Source: Podochytrium sp. JEL0797
Lineage: Eukaryota; Chytridiomycota; Chytridiomycetes; Chytridiales; Chytriomycetaceae
Direction: 5' to 3'
Length of the DNA stretch: 16,109 bases
NCBI GenBank assembly: GCA_027596195.1
Contig: JADGJG010000586.1
Coordinates: 1 to 16,109 of the forward strand
Shown: positions 1 through 8,621 of the stretch, in pieces
Position numbering within the stretch: the first letter of the stretch is position 1
Layout: the number at the start of each line of letters is the position of its first letter
Position numbers and translations under genes: made by a program
Notes under the pieces: model-generated
Databases searched by the model: none
The model's input: the letters and a program-made list of their open reading frames with translations, nothing else
Told to the model about the DNA's origin: nothing

Positions 1-75
<75 letters not shown>
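1..75. repeat. 75-nt poly-C homopolymer at window edge
   Basis: The first 75 bases are uninterrupted C. No telomeric repeat accompanies them. Shorter C/G runs of 6 to 16 nt occur elsewhere in the window, mostly inside introns, so poly-C tracts are native to this genome. A 75-nt run exactly at the edge nevertheless looks like a contig-end or read artefact. It would fall inside the first intron of the partial gene at 109-202, where it would be poly-G on the sense strand, opposite to the other intronic runs. Confidence 0.85.
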
Positions 76-76
<1 letters not shown>

Positions 77-108
77 CAATGGACACAGGCAGCTACGCAA
101 ATGCTTAC

Positions 109-202
109 CGTTCAGGTCAGTCGAGATGGTCACTGAACCAGCGGGCTTCGCGAGGGCGCTGTGTGCAGCAGCGAGGGCAAGGAGGACCGAGGGGAGGATC
201 AT
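109..202 (-). CDS. 5' exon of a putative secreted protein (partial)
   Basis: The minus-strand ATG at 202-200 opens a frame encoding 31 residues, beginning MILPSVLLALAAAHSALA and followed by KPAGSVTISTDLN. It looks like a classical secretory signal peptide: a short N-terminus, a Leu/Ala-rich core and an Ala-x-Ala-type cleavage site near residue 18. At 108 the frame meets a GTAAGC splice donor, so 109-202 is read as exon 1 (94 nt, phase 1). The rest lies beyond the poly-C edge and is not in the window. The start is the only in-frame ATG and lies 169 bp upstream of nothing but the PAC1 3' end. The mature part is too short to assign a family; a secreted or cell-surface protein is an inference from the signal peptide alone. 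Confidence 0.55.
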
Positions 203-371
203 CGCTTTTTGGAGATTAATTTGAGATTAATTTTTTTGAAAATTTCTCCGCGCACGTGTCGCATCAATTTTGATCCCCTTTTTTTCCCCTGATCCCATTC
301 TTCTTCATCTCCTATTTTCAAACCTCTAGAAACACAGACACAAAAAAACAAAAAACCACCACACGTCCCAT

Positions 372-2261
372 TCAAACACACTTGACCACCTTCACCGTCG
401 CATCCTCACTCCCACACACCACCACCGCGCGTCGCGAATGCACATCGAGACTCGTCAAAAACTGCGGCGCCACATTCTCCACGCATCGCACGCATTTTCC
501 AGAAGACGAGAGGTCCCACACGCGAAGCGTCTTGTCGTCGCTCACGCTGAGAAGGTATTTGGCGTTCGGGTGGAACGAGAGGGATCGGATCCAGTTGTCG
601 TGGCCCGTCTAATTGTTGTTGTAACCATTGTGAGGGGGGGGGGGGGGGGTGAGTACATTTGTTCTGCGGTGAGAACGGGGATTTTTCAAAAGAGTTTACC
701 AGAGTCATGACGCAGAATCCCGTTTCAGTATCCCACACGCGAATCGAATTGTCACGCGATCCGCTCGCAACGTAACGTCCAGGAGCCGGGACCTCTTTCT
801 AAAAAACAAGGTTCACCGTCAGCAAAAGATTTTCCCTATGAGGGGGGGGGGGTTACTCACGTCTCCCAGCGCCTTGGAAAGGACTTTGCAAGTGGCCAAC
901 GGCGCAAACGCCACACACTCAACGACATGCGTGTGTCCTTGCAGCTGGTTCAAGCTCTCGCCCGTGCTCGTTTCGGAGATTTGAATCGTCTGTGAATCGA
1001 GAACGCGAGGAGGAGCAGAACAGAAAGAAGGTGCATCAGCAACAACGTCTTTACAGACACACACACACACACACACACACACACCCAACAAAAAAAAACA
1101 CCATACATGATCATTCGACGCACTCGCCACAATCCTCCCATCCTCACTCGCAACCGCCATCCGAACCCACTCCTCATGCGCATACAAAGTACGCACGCAA
1201 TACCCCGTCGCGACTTCCCAGATTTTGATGGTCTTGTCGCGCGAGGCCGAGACGAGGAAATCGCCGCGCGGTGCGATAAAGGACACGCTCGAGACGGCGT
1301 CGTCGTGGCCTTGGAGGGTGCGGATGCATTTGTAGTCGTTTTGGCCGTCCCAGAGTTTGATGGAGAAGTCGGCGGAGGCGGTTGCTGGGTGGGTGGGGGT
1401 TTTTTTTGGGAGGGGGTGATCAGACAACATGATCAAACACACTCGATACACACACACGGAAACTCTTACCCAGCAAATTGCCTCCCTTCTCCTCGGGCTC
1501 CCACGCCACACACGTCACAGCCTTCGTATGTCCCTTCAACGTGCGCTCGTACTCGCCCGTCTCGTAGTCAAACAGCATCACTGTCGCGTCCTCGCTCGCG
1601 GATGCAATCGTGTTGAACAGAGGGTGCAGGGCCACGTGTGTGACGGGTCCGCGGTGGCCCGCGAGGACGAGGGGAGGTGGGGTCAGGGAGGGCAGGAAGT
1701 CGGGGTTTGCGGCACTTTTGCGGAGCGGGGAGGTGGGGGAGGTGGTGTCGAGGGCGGCGAGTTTGGATTCGAGGTCCATGACCTGGGGTGGGGTGCAAGA
1801 TAATAAGGGGGTTGTGGCACGAGGGGAGCAAATTGGAGGGGGTGATTGTTTCTCCACTTGGGGTATGAGGTGTGGATCGAATCGCATGGTATCTGTTGAG
1901 AGAGTGCACTCCAACACGGATGGTCCCTGTGATCACCCTGTGATCACGCACACATCCTCTCACACCAACACCCACCACAACTACTCAAACCCTACCCACC
2001 TTCTTCTGCAGACGCACTACAGATATCCACTTCCTCTCCAACAGCCCCGAATACTTCTGCTGTCCATCGCCCAGATACGTAGCGCCCGTCTCGCGCTGCA
2101 TGGCCTCAAAGGCGGCAGTGAGACCCGCCGTGTTGAGATAGTCGAGGATGCTCAGGTGTCTAGAGAGAGTGTCAGGGGGGTGCTAGGGGATGCTAGGGAG
2201 TGCTAGGGGATGGATGGGCAACTCACAGCTCGTCCTTTTGTTTGTCCGTGAGAGTGGCCAT
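372..2261 (-). CDS. PAC1: LIS1/PAC1 nuclear distribution protein (dynein regulator)
   Basis: Seven exons on the minus strand: 2261-2227, 2159-2000, 1782-1470, 1384-1107, 989-861, 798-700 and 608-372. All introns are GT-AG and the joined frame gives 416 residues, the usual LIS1 length. The N-terminus [12 protein letters not shown] leads into a LisH dimerisation motif (about residues 8-39, with [11 protein letters not shown]). A short coiled coil (about 55-77) and a Ser/Pro/Thr-rich linker follow. Seven WD40 repeats run from about 103 to the end, with recognisable openings AGHRG, KGHTK, QGHDD, YAHEE, QGHTH and TGHDN; the last blade carries [12 protein letters not shown]1/PAC1/NudF binds the dynein motor domain with NudE and supports nuclear migration and spindle positioning; this is family knowledge. 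The gene lies back to back with ECH1 across 38 bp. Introns 5 and 6 carry long sense-strand C runs and intron 4 a GT microsatellite. The family call is very secure. Confidence 0.95.
1054..1085. repeat. (AC)n microsatellite in PAC1 intron 4
   Basis: About 15 uninterrupted CA dinucleotides on the plus strand (GT on the PAC1 sense strand) lie within intron 4 (990-1106). The run is followed by CCC and an A-run. It sits 20 to 50 nt downstream of the GTATGG donor and does not disturb the reading frame. Its length is likely to vary between strains. Confidence 0.9.
2178..2216. repeat. Short tandem GCTAGGG(G)A repeat in PAC1 intron 1
   Basis: Three imperfect tandem copies of a 9 to 12 nt unit (plus strand TGCTAGGGGA, then GCTAGGGA, then TGCTAGGGGA) fill much of the 67-nt first intron of PAC1 (2160-2226). 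On the sense strand this reads as repeated CCCCTAGCA, making a C-rich tract upstream of the CTCTCTAG acceptor. Confidence 0.7.
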
Positions 2262-2299
2262 CAATTGAAAATGTTTTTTTTTCCGAAGAAATCGTCCCC
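2262..2299. promoter_or_regulatory. 38-bp divergent intergenic region, PAC1/ECH1
   Basis: Only 38 bp separate the PAC1 start codon (minus, 2261) from the proposed ECH1 start codon (plus, 2300). The spacer holds a T9 run (2272-2282 region) and no obvious TATA box. Transcription start signals for at least one gene probably lie inside the other gene's first exon or intron, so this is a compact bidirectional promoter by position. No specific factor site was identified. Confidence 0.6.
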
Positions 2300-3453
2300 A
2301 TGAGTTCTTGTGCGTGCCACTCGATTCCGCATCAATTCCTCGCTACTCTCTCCTAACTACTACACCACTAGACCAGACCCTGCTCCTCTCGACACCCTCC
2401 CCAGGCGTGCTCCACGTGCAGCTCAACCGGCCCTCCAAGCTGAATGCCATGTCACGCCAGTACGAACCCACCACGTGTGAGATCCTTACTAACTACATTA
2501 TATCTCACTAGGATGTGGAAAGACCTCGGCGCCTGCTTCGCTTCCGCCTCCTCCAACACTGACATCCGCGCCATTGTCCTCTCCGGCGCCGGCAAGGCCT
2601 TCACTTCGGGTCTCGACCTGATGGACTTTGCCGACTCCTTCTCCAGCGACGGAGACAAAGACCCCGCCAGACGCGCATTTGACTTTCTGGACCTCGTCCA
2701 GAGCATGCAGGAGAATATCTCGGCTGCTGAAAAGTGTCGCCAGCCCGTCATTGCCGCCATCCACGGCCCATGCATTGGCGGAGGAATCGATCTCATTACC
2801 GCGTGTGATGTTCGTTTTGCCGCGTCCGACGCCGTGTTTTCTGTCAAGGAGGTCGATATTGCGTTGGCTGCAGGTGTGAGCATCCCTCTTTTCTGAATAC
2901 TTCGGCTTACTGATGATTCCCCCATTTTTGATTTCCTCACGAAAACAACAAAGACGTCGGAACCCTCCAACGCCTCCCCAAAGTCGTTGGAAACGCGTCG
3001 TGGGTCAAAGACATTTGCCTCACCGCGCGCCTCTTCCCCGCCCAAGAAGCACTCACTCATCAACTCGTGTCGCGTGTGGTTGAAGGGTCGCGTGACGCGG
3101 TGTTGCGTGCGGCGTTCGAAACGGCGGCGAGGATTGCCGAAAAGAGTCCCGTGGCGGTTGTGGGGACAAAGAATGTGTTGAATTATTCGAGGGATCATGC
3201 GGTTGAGGATGGGCTGAGGTATTTTGGGGTGTGGAATGCGGCCATGACGCAGATTAAATTTTGTTGCATCATTCTAAGTACGGGTGTTTCGCGGGTTCTG
3301 GGGAAAATAGGATATTGCCAAGGTGATGGGCGCTACGATGATAGGCGCCTCAAATTTACAGGGATATCGAAATTTGAACAGGCATTGGAAGAGCGGCACG
3401 TCAAATCCAAAAAAAACGCGTTTTCAGGCCGTTCTCACATCCTTTTCCCCTGA
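2300..3453 (+). CDS. ECH1: Delta(3,5)-Delta(2,4)-dienoyl-CoA isomerase (ECH1-type)
   Basis: Exons 2300-2309, 2372-2459, 2512-2873 and 2954-about 3453. The first exon is only 10 nt. Splicing it to 2372 gives MSSYQTLLLSTPSPGVLHVQ, which aligns with the ECH1 N-terminus; its intron has GTGCGT, CTAAC and TAG signals. The crotonase fold shows the oxyanion-hole segment SGAGKAFTSGLDLMD (about 57-71) and CIGGGID. The three acidic residues diagnostic of dienoyl-CoA isomerase are present: D126, E146 and D154, with the same 20 and 8 spacing as the rat enzyme. The D154 codon is split by intron 3 (G|AC). The enzyme shifts 3,5-dienoyl-CoA to 2,4-dienoyl-CoA in beta-oxidation of odd-position unsaturated fatty acids, in peroxisome or mitochondrion. 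Homology is clear to WNAAMTQ (about 3252). The following 66 residues do not resemble the family and carry no PTS1, so the 3' end is unresolved and the stop at 3451-3453 is provisional. Confidence 0.88.
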
Positions 3454-3506
3454 CCTTTCCCTTAAACATTATCACCTCTCTCTTTTGATGATCGCATTAA
3501 TTTATT

Positions 3507-5073
3507 TCACTCCTTCCCCACACCACCCCCAGCCGCTGGCGCCGCCGCATAAGCGACCCCCAAAAAATCCAAAATCCGTTCCAACTCGATATTCCCTCCA
3601 CCCCTCGCCACCTCCTCCCTCGCATCGCGTTCCAGCCGCGCGAGTTGCTTCCTCACGACTTCTAAGGACCCGCCCTTTTTCATGGTTTCGATCGCGTACC
3701 GTTTTAAGTCCGGGTCGTGTGTGCGTTGTTTGAGAATGTGGAACAGTTGGCGGGAGGTTGGGTCTGTGACGCTTGAGATTGTGAGTTGACGTTGTTGTTC
3801 GGTGGGTGGTGGTGGTGGTGTTGTGGAGGTCGGGGAGGTGTGGTGGGTGCGTTGGATGTGGAGGATGATGGGGTAACTGAATTTTCCTTCGGTGAGGTCT
3901 TCGGCGAATCCTTTGTTGCTTGTGAACTGTGTTTTATTGTTGTGGAAATAGTTGAGGGAAGGAGAAGGGGGGGGGGGGCGGGGTGTGAGAAACAGAAAAC
4001 GGAAGGCAAAGAATCGTTTGAAATACCTCTTCGGAAACGAGGTTCAGGTAATCGTCGCGAATTTGGAAATGGATTCCAAGCATATCAACAAGAGGAACGA
4101 AATCTCTAACAAAAAAGAAAAGGGAATGATGAGAAAAAGAAGAAAAGGGAAACGACAAGGGTCAAAAAACAAAAAACACCTTTTCTCTTGACTCGCAGCC
4201 TGCATCATCCTCACCGCCAACCTCAACAACCCACCCGTCTTGTTTTTAACCATGTCCACGTATTCCTGCTCCGTAGGACAAATATGGCTATCGCGCCAGT
4301 AAATTTCCATTCCTTGGCCAGTGTGCAGATGGATCAGTTCTTCGGCAAAAATGTCCATGATGCAAGGAATCTCGAGGGCGATTGCCTTTTTGAGGGCGAG
4401 AAAGTATCTGGAGGGGGAGTTTGGTTTGGGGGGAGGGATTATGGGAAGGAGGTCAGCGCGCTGGGGGGAGATATGGGAGAATTGAAACCGCGGCGAATAC
4501 GCACACGTAGTTTCCTGAGTTGATTGCGCTTGCGACGCCAAAAATTTTGTGGGCAACTATGTTGGATATGAAATGAGGTGGTGAGTTGTTTTGCGCGGCG
4601 GGGATTCATTCCCCTTCCCAGAACAAGCTGTCAAAAAACCTGGAATGCCGCGTCTCAAATCCGAACCGTCCTGCACATCATCGATCCTAGAGCATTCCCC
4701 AAACAACAGATATTAACCACAAGAAACACGCGAAAAGCACATAAGAAACGCACAACAAACTCGCCGTATGCAGCATTTCGATAATCTCCGAAATCAGCCG
4801 CAACTTCTCCGCAGGCACTTTGAGCCATTGGTTGAATGCGTGCACGAGTTTCGAGCGGATCTCCTTGCCGCGTTGTTGGGTCAGGTAGACGAAGGGTTCG
4901 AGGAGGATGCGTTGCTTGTTTGTTTTGGGGTGGCTTGTTAGGGGAGGGCCGGGGTTTGAGGGGGAGGGGGCGGGAACGGGACTTACTGTGTCGAGTTCTT
5001 GTTGGGTGAGGGGGGTTGTGGATGGTGTGAATGTGACGGAGGCGACGGCGACAGGGGGTGGGATGGCGGTCAT
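3507..5073 (-). CDS. BTS1: Geranylgeranyl diphosphate synthase
   Basis: Seven exons on the minus strand: 5073-4987, 4914-4754, 4686-4640, 4556-4505, 4407-4180, 4105-4027 and 3926-3507, giving 357 residues. The enzyme condenses FPP or shorter allylic diphosphates with IPP to GGPP for protein prenylation and terpenoids. The first Asp-rich motif DDVQD (85-89) is encoded by the 47-nt third exon and is followed by the RRGIPVAH region. KTGGLLRL and the second motif FQIRDDYLN (205-213), then [16 protein letters not shown], complete the trans-isoprenyl synthase signature. MNKTGG-like and NYVYFLAL segments match fungal type III GGPPS, hence the symbol by orthology. A Pro/Thr/Gln-rich insertion of about 25 residues sits between IILHIQ and QLFHILKQR, where relatives have a few residues. 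AATAAA lies immediately after the TGA. The gene is convergent with ECH1, 53 bp apart. Intron 6 carries a C12 run on the sense strand. Confidence 0.94.
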
Positions 5074-5520
5074 TTTGTTGAAGTTGTTTTTTCGAAACTT
5101 CACGAGGGTCAAATCGAAAAGGGGAACGATATATTATGGATGAAACCAAGGATTGTATATACAGCTTTGTGGTTGTTGCGAAGGTGCTGTTGGAGGATCC
5201 CTTTTCATAAAAAAGTATCTAATCGAACGATCGAAAGTTTCATAAGGTAATTGCAATGTAAAGATTAATTCTCTTATCGCGTCCACCCCACTCGTCATCG
5301 CGCCCTCTGCAATGAGCATAACACACAGACGCGTTTCGCGGTCGCTCTTGCCCGTGTCAAAAATACATGTACTTTCGGGGGTCATAAAACTTGCCGAATG
5401 GAGTGACTGGGCGACGCGTTGGGCGGGGTGCGCTTTTGATTCAAGATTCCAAACCCCATCACCGACTTGAGCAGAACGCCTGCGCGGCGACAACTCTTTC
5501 CTTCCTACAGTTGGGGGGTA
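5074..5520. other. Divergent intergenic region, GGPPS/F-box gene
   Basis: 447 bp between two divergent start codons. It holds AT-rich stretches (for example 5129-5165 and 5205-5280) and no motif I can name. A long minus-strand open frame crosses it (5134-5715) but also runs antisense to the F-box exon 1 and has no recognisable domain, so it is not called as a gene. Confidence 0.5.
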
Positions 5521-7070
5521 ATGGAAAAAAAAATGAGTCGTACGCCTTTGCGTGCCTTGCTTGAACAACAGGCCCTGGCTGAGACTGAAGCTGCGGCCGA
5601 GGATGAGAATGATGAAACCGTATACGGCCAGCACTCTCCAGTGCGACACCGCCGGCGACCTGTCCAACCAAAACAACGCAAAGTCGATGACTCGCCAGGC
5701 CTTGATCTCGCTCAATCTCCCCGCTCACCCAACCACGCGAGGCTGCAACAATCCCGCCAACCCGTGAATGGCGGTCGTGAAGCCCGTGTCGCGAACCCAA
5801 TTTTGACGTGAGTTTTCGTTGGGTTGATGATTCGATTCAACTGACTGGACTTGATCCCAATCGCAGGTCCCGTGGACCCATTTATTCGCTACCAACCGAG
5901 ATTCTTCGTGAAATCGTTGCTTTTCTGCCCGTGGATTTGGTGTTGGGGCAAGTGTCCCTCACGTCAAAATTCTTGTTTGGATTCATGCTCTCGGATATCG
6001 GCTTTGCGTCGGCGCATATGGTTGTCCAGGGCGGTATACGTCCGATTGTCGAAGAGAAGAGGTTGAAGCCGGTTCCAAATGCGGGCGCGAGACATCTCAA
6101 CATTGGAACAAACGCGTTGGCGTTTATTACGGCCGCGTTTCTAAAGTCCTTGCCCGCGAACTACCAAGCCGCAATGCTCTTGAGATGCTTCTCGGCTTCC
6201 CCTGACCATCTCTCCATCTACAACAAGTACGGGAACTCCTCCAGTTTTTGGCAACTGATCAAACCTGGCATCGTCGATTTTCCTCATGCCCACGCAGCCT
6301 CCCTCATGTCCCGAATCGCATCCCTTGACAACACCAAACTCCGCACCATCATCCAAAACGAATCCGTTCTCATGGAATGGCTACTGGACAGAACTCACGC
6401 GGAAGCACTCGCTGCGGTTCTTCCGTTTTTCAAAACCTCGTCCCTCCAAACGGCTCTTCTACCCACTTTTTGTACCCTCCCAAATCCGGAAATTCTTTCC
6501 ATGATTCTGGACCATCCACAAAGACCTCCGGATTTGGATTTTTCACCCCTCTTTAAACGTGCTTGTCGTGACGGACACGAGGGAATTCTTGGTCTCCTTC
6601 TGGACGCCAATAATATGGGTCCTCTGCCTTTCCGTGAAGGAATGCAACAAGTCATCAGACTCGTCAACTCCATTGACGTCTTCAAATTGCTGGTGAGACA
6701 TCACAAATGTCCCGCCAAAATGCCCGTCTCGGATCTGAGACCTTATTGTTTCGGGAGTTTGGAGCTTTTGTTCCACTTTCTGCGGATGGAAGCGTCGTAT
6801 GAGGTCCGCGATGATATTCTGCGGTTCCATGCGAGAGGCACTCCGATGAGTTCGAAAACTTTTTGGCAGGTGGTTGAATTGTTGAGTCGAGATGGGAGAT
6901 TCAAGCCGAGCACAGAGAACTCGATGTCCAGTTTGGATGGGTTGTTGAGGTTCAGCATGTGGGCTGTTGAGATGAGGCTCGATACGATTGTGGAGGATTT
7001 GGAAGCGAAATTGTCTCAAAAGTCGCGAATGGCGTTCAGAGAGTTTCGCCCAGAGAATCGCCGCTATTGA
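5521..7070 (+). CDS. F-box protein, possibly with degenerate ankyrin-like repeats
   Basis: Two exons, 5521-5807 and 5867-7070, separated by a 59-nt intron (GTGAGT donor, CTGAC branch-like site, CGCAG acceptor), give 496 residues. Exon 1 encodes a charged, probably disordered N-terminus of 95 residues with an acidic patch (AEDENDE) and a basic RHRRR patch. Exon 2 opens directly into an F-box at about 101-140 (YSLPTEILREIVAFLPVDL followed by VSLTSKFL), the Skp1-binding motif of SCF ubiquitin ligases. The rest is helical, with weak ankyrin-like pieces such as LFKRACRDGHEGILGLLLDA. This layout is common in chytrid lineage-specific F-box families (family knowledge). The substrate is unknown. ATG 5521 is chosen as the first in-frame ATG; 5533 (MSRTP) is an alternative. 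The gene converges on the small BTB paralogue, 64 bp apart. Confidence 0.75.
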
Positions 7071-7134
7071 ATTTATTTACTTTATTTGTGTGCGGTACGC
7101 GAGTTAAAGAGATCGCGTCTTTTACGCTGCGATT

Positions 7135-7383
7135 TTATTTACTTTTTTCCACGTCATTTGTGTGCAAATACTTTGCGCAAAACTTGCACTTCAGCGCGAT
7201 TCGCGAATGCAACAGAAACGAACCATCCAAAAACGATCGAAGTATTGCGGCTGATACGCACGCGGCGACGCTTCCTCGATACCTCTCCACCAATCGCTTC
7301 CGATCTTTGACATTGATTTTGGAAAATCCACCTGTGAACCCATAAATGGCCTTGTTGGTGGCAGTGTCGGATTTCTTTGCCAT
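7135..7383 (-). CDS. Truncated paralogue of the BTB protein at 7595-8500
   Basis: An uninterrupted 82-residue frame. Residues 15-71 align with residues 212-266 of the full-length neighbour: NVKDRKRL versus SVKEWKRL, SVAACVSAAI versus SVDACVSATV, LHSRIALKCKFCAK versus LHSRILLRCKYCAK. The N-terminal Met-Ala and the promoter are also shared, but the roughly 200 residues with the BTB fold are missing. The C-terminal CxxC remains, followed after a 20-residue deletion by HTND. The frame is intact and the promoter kept, so it could be a short expressed protein rather than a dead copy; nothing in the sequence proves expression. The stop TAA is 64 bp from the convergent F-box stop. Confidence 0.55.
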   Translation of the reverse strand: MAKKSDTATNKAIYGFTGGFSKINVKDRKRLVERYRGSVAACVSAAILRSFLDGSFLLHSRIALKCKFCAKYLHTNDVEKSK

Positions 7384-7410
7384 GTTTTGCGGATGAAAAA
7401 ACGAACACAG

Positions 7411-7444
7411 AAAAACAATGTCCGGACATCATTCCAATTTCTCT
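7411..7444 (-). promoter_or_regulatory. Conserved promoter block with 12-bp palindrome (small BTB paralogue)
   Basis: A 34-bp block identical to 8526-8559 lies 28 bp upstream of the ATG at 7383. It contains the perfect palindrome ATGTCCGGACAT at 7418-7429. A TATA-like ATATATATA lies about 50 bp further upstream (7482-7490). The block may hold a factor-binding site or the transcription start region; its function is not known. Confidence 0.6.
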
Positions 7445-7594
7445 CCTTCCCTCCCCATTCCCTACTCCACTCCCGAAAAATATATATATTCAAGGGGAAG
7501 AAAAGGAAGTGCTTGTTCTTTTTTAAAACACAATTCTCGGAAATACTTTTATTCTTAACAAATTCAGATAAACGGACCACCCAACCAGATCGCG

Positions 7595-8500
7595 TTATTG
7601 CGCGGCAATTCGTTTCTCTTTCCACGTATCATTCGTGTGCGGCGCCCCATTCCCAGCGGGACATGTACCAATCTTTTCCACAAAAGTTCGCTCCTCATAA
7701 CTCTTGGCGCAATATTTGCACCTCAGCAGGATTCGAGAATGCAGCGCAGCTTCCAAAAAAAATCGATGCACTGTGGCCGATACGCACGCGTCGACGCTCC
7801 TGGGATATCCCTCCGACAAGCGCTTCCACTCCTTCACGCTGATTGTCGCGAAATCAACCTGCGCACCCACAAAATCGCGCATCTCAGACCATTTCGCTAC
7901 GTCCTCGCAATTGGTCGCCCAGGCGAGGATGATTTCGAGCCTGATTGGGGCATCACGGAGGTGGGAGAAGGAATGCAGGAGCGTGCTCAGGACTTCTTGG
8001 GGTAGGTCTGTCCAATGAAACGCGTCGGCTTGGATTGAATATTTCCAGTTTCTCGCAAACCAGTGTGTGGCAGCTTCGACCAAAAAATCAACTTGAAAGT
8101 ACCCAGCGTTGATGAGAACCGCGACAAAGTTGCTCTTGCTGAACACTTCGTAACAATAGTCGTACGAGTTGGAGTAGATGCAGTTGAGTACGACACGGAA
8201 CTCGGTCGGGAACGGTGGTTGCACGGCGATCGAGAGATTCTCGCTTCCGCCCTCTGAGGCTTTTGTGAACCGCTCGTGGGCCGCAAAGTACGAGTTCCTC
8301 AGTAGATACGCCTTGTGGACGTGGATGTATTCGCCCGGCTTGGGCTGAAGGATCGTATCGCACTCGTCCGCATTGCCAATGAGTTCCACGGCATCGCGGC
8401 CCCCGAGGAGGCACACTCCGACCACGAGATCTTCATCATCCACTACGTTGGATTCGCTGCCCTCGTGGGCTGCCTCGTTGGTTGGAGCGTTCTGTGCCAT
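7595..8500 (-). CDS. BTB/POZ-domain protein with C-terminal CxxC motif
   Basis: A single exon of 301 residues; ATG at 8500 is the first in-frame start below the conserved promoter. The BTB fold covers about 47-150, with the typical CDTILQPKPGEYIHVHKAYLLRNSYFAA opening (strand, then His-Lys-Ala-Tyr-Leu-Leu before the first helix); only the pattern is given here. A helical BACK-like region follows. The C-terminus has CKYC (261-264), then C280 and H288, which could bind zinc but match no family I can name. BTB proteins usually dimerise and can act as cullin-3 adaptors; that role is not shown here. A truncated tandem paralogue lies immediately downstream on the same strand, 211 bp beyond the stop. 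Copy A of the membrane array ends 121 bp upstream. Confidence 0.8.
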   Translation of the reverse strand: MAQNAPTNEAAHEGSESNVVDDEDLVVGVCLLGGRDAVELIGNADECDTILQPKPGEYIHVHKAYLLRNSYFAAHERFTKASEGGSENLSIAVQPPFPTEFRVVLNCIYSNSYDYCYEVFSKSNFVAVLINAGYFQVDFLVEAATHWFARNWKYSIQADAFHWTDLPQEVLSTLLHSFSHLRDAPIRLEIILAWATNCEDVAKWSEMRDFVGAQVDFATISVKEWKRLSEGYPRSVDACVSATVHRFFLEAALHSRILLRCKYCAKSYEERTFVEKIGTCPAGNGAPHTNDTWKEKRIAAQ

Positions 8501-8525
8501 GTTTCCAGGTGAAAAAATAACACAA

Positions 8526-8559
8526 AAAAACAATGTCCGGACATCATTCCAATTTCTCT
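8526..8559 (-). promoter_or_regulatory. Conserved promoter block with 12-bp palindrome (full-length BTB gene)
   Basis: Identical over 34 bp to 7411-7444 and placed 25 bp upstream of the ATG at 8500. The palindrome ATGTCCGGACAT is at 8533-8544, and an ATATATATA TATA-like element lies at 8592-8601. The TATA element is only about 20 bp from the stop codon of the upstream membrane gene, so that gene's 3' UTR and this promoter overlap. Confidence 0.65.
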
Positions 8560-8621
8560 TTTTTCCCTTCCCATGCCCTCCCTCCCTCCCAAAATATATA
8601 TAGTTAAAAACTCCCCCAATC

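Noticed and set aside
3323..3733. 136-codon plus-strand frame after ECH1
   Set aside because: Most of it is antisense to the GGPPS last exon and reads as Pro/Ser/His-rich low complexity; only its first part may matter for the ECH1 tail.
4655..5149. 164-codon minus-strand frame over the GGPPS 5' part
   Set aside because: It is an alternative frame of GGPPS exons 1-2. The true frame carries the isoprenyl synthase motifs.
5134..5715. 193-codon minus-strand open frame between GGPPS and the F-box gene, with a hydrophobic stretch
   Set aside because: Its 5' part is antisense to the F-box exon 1, whose acidic/charged codons read as hydrophobic on the other strand. No domain was recognised, and the plus frame splices cleanly into the F-box.
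7191..7625. 144-codon minus-strand frame across the small BTB paralogue and its promoter
   Set aside because: It is out of frame with the paralogue similarity and crosses the conserved promoter block.
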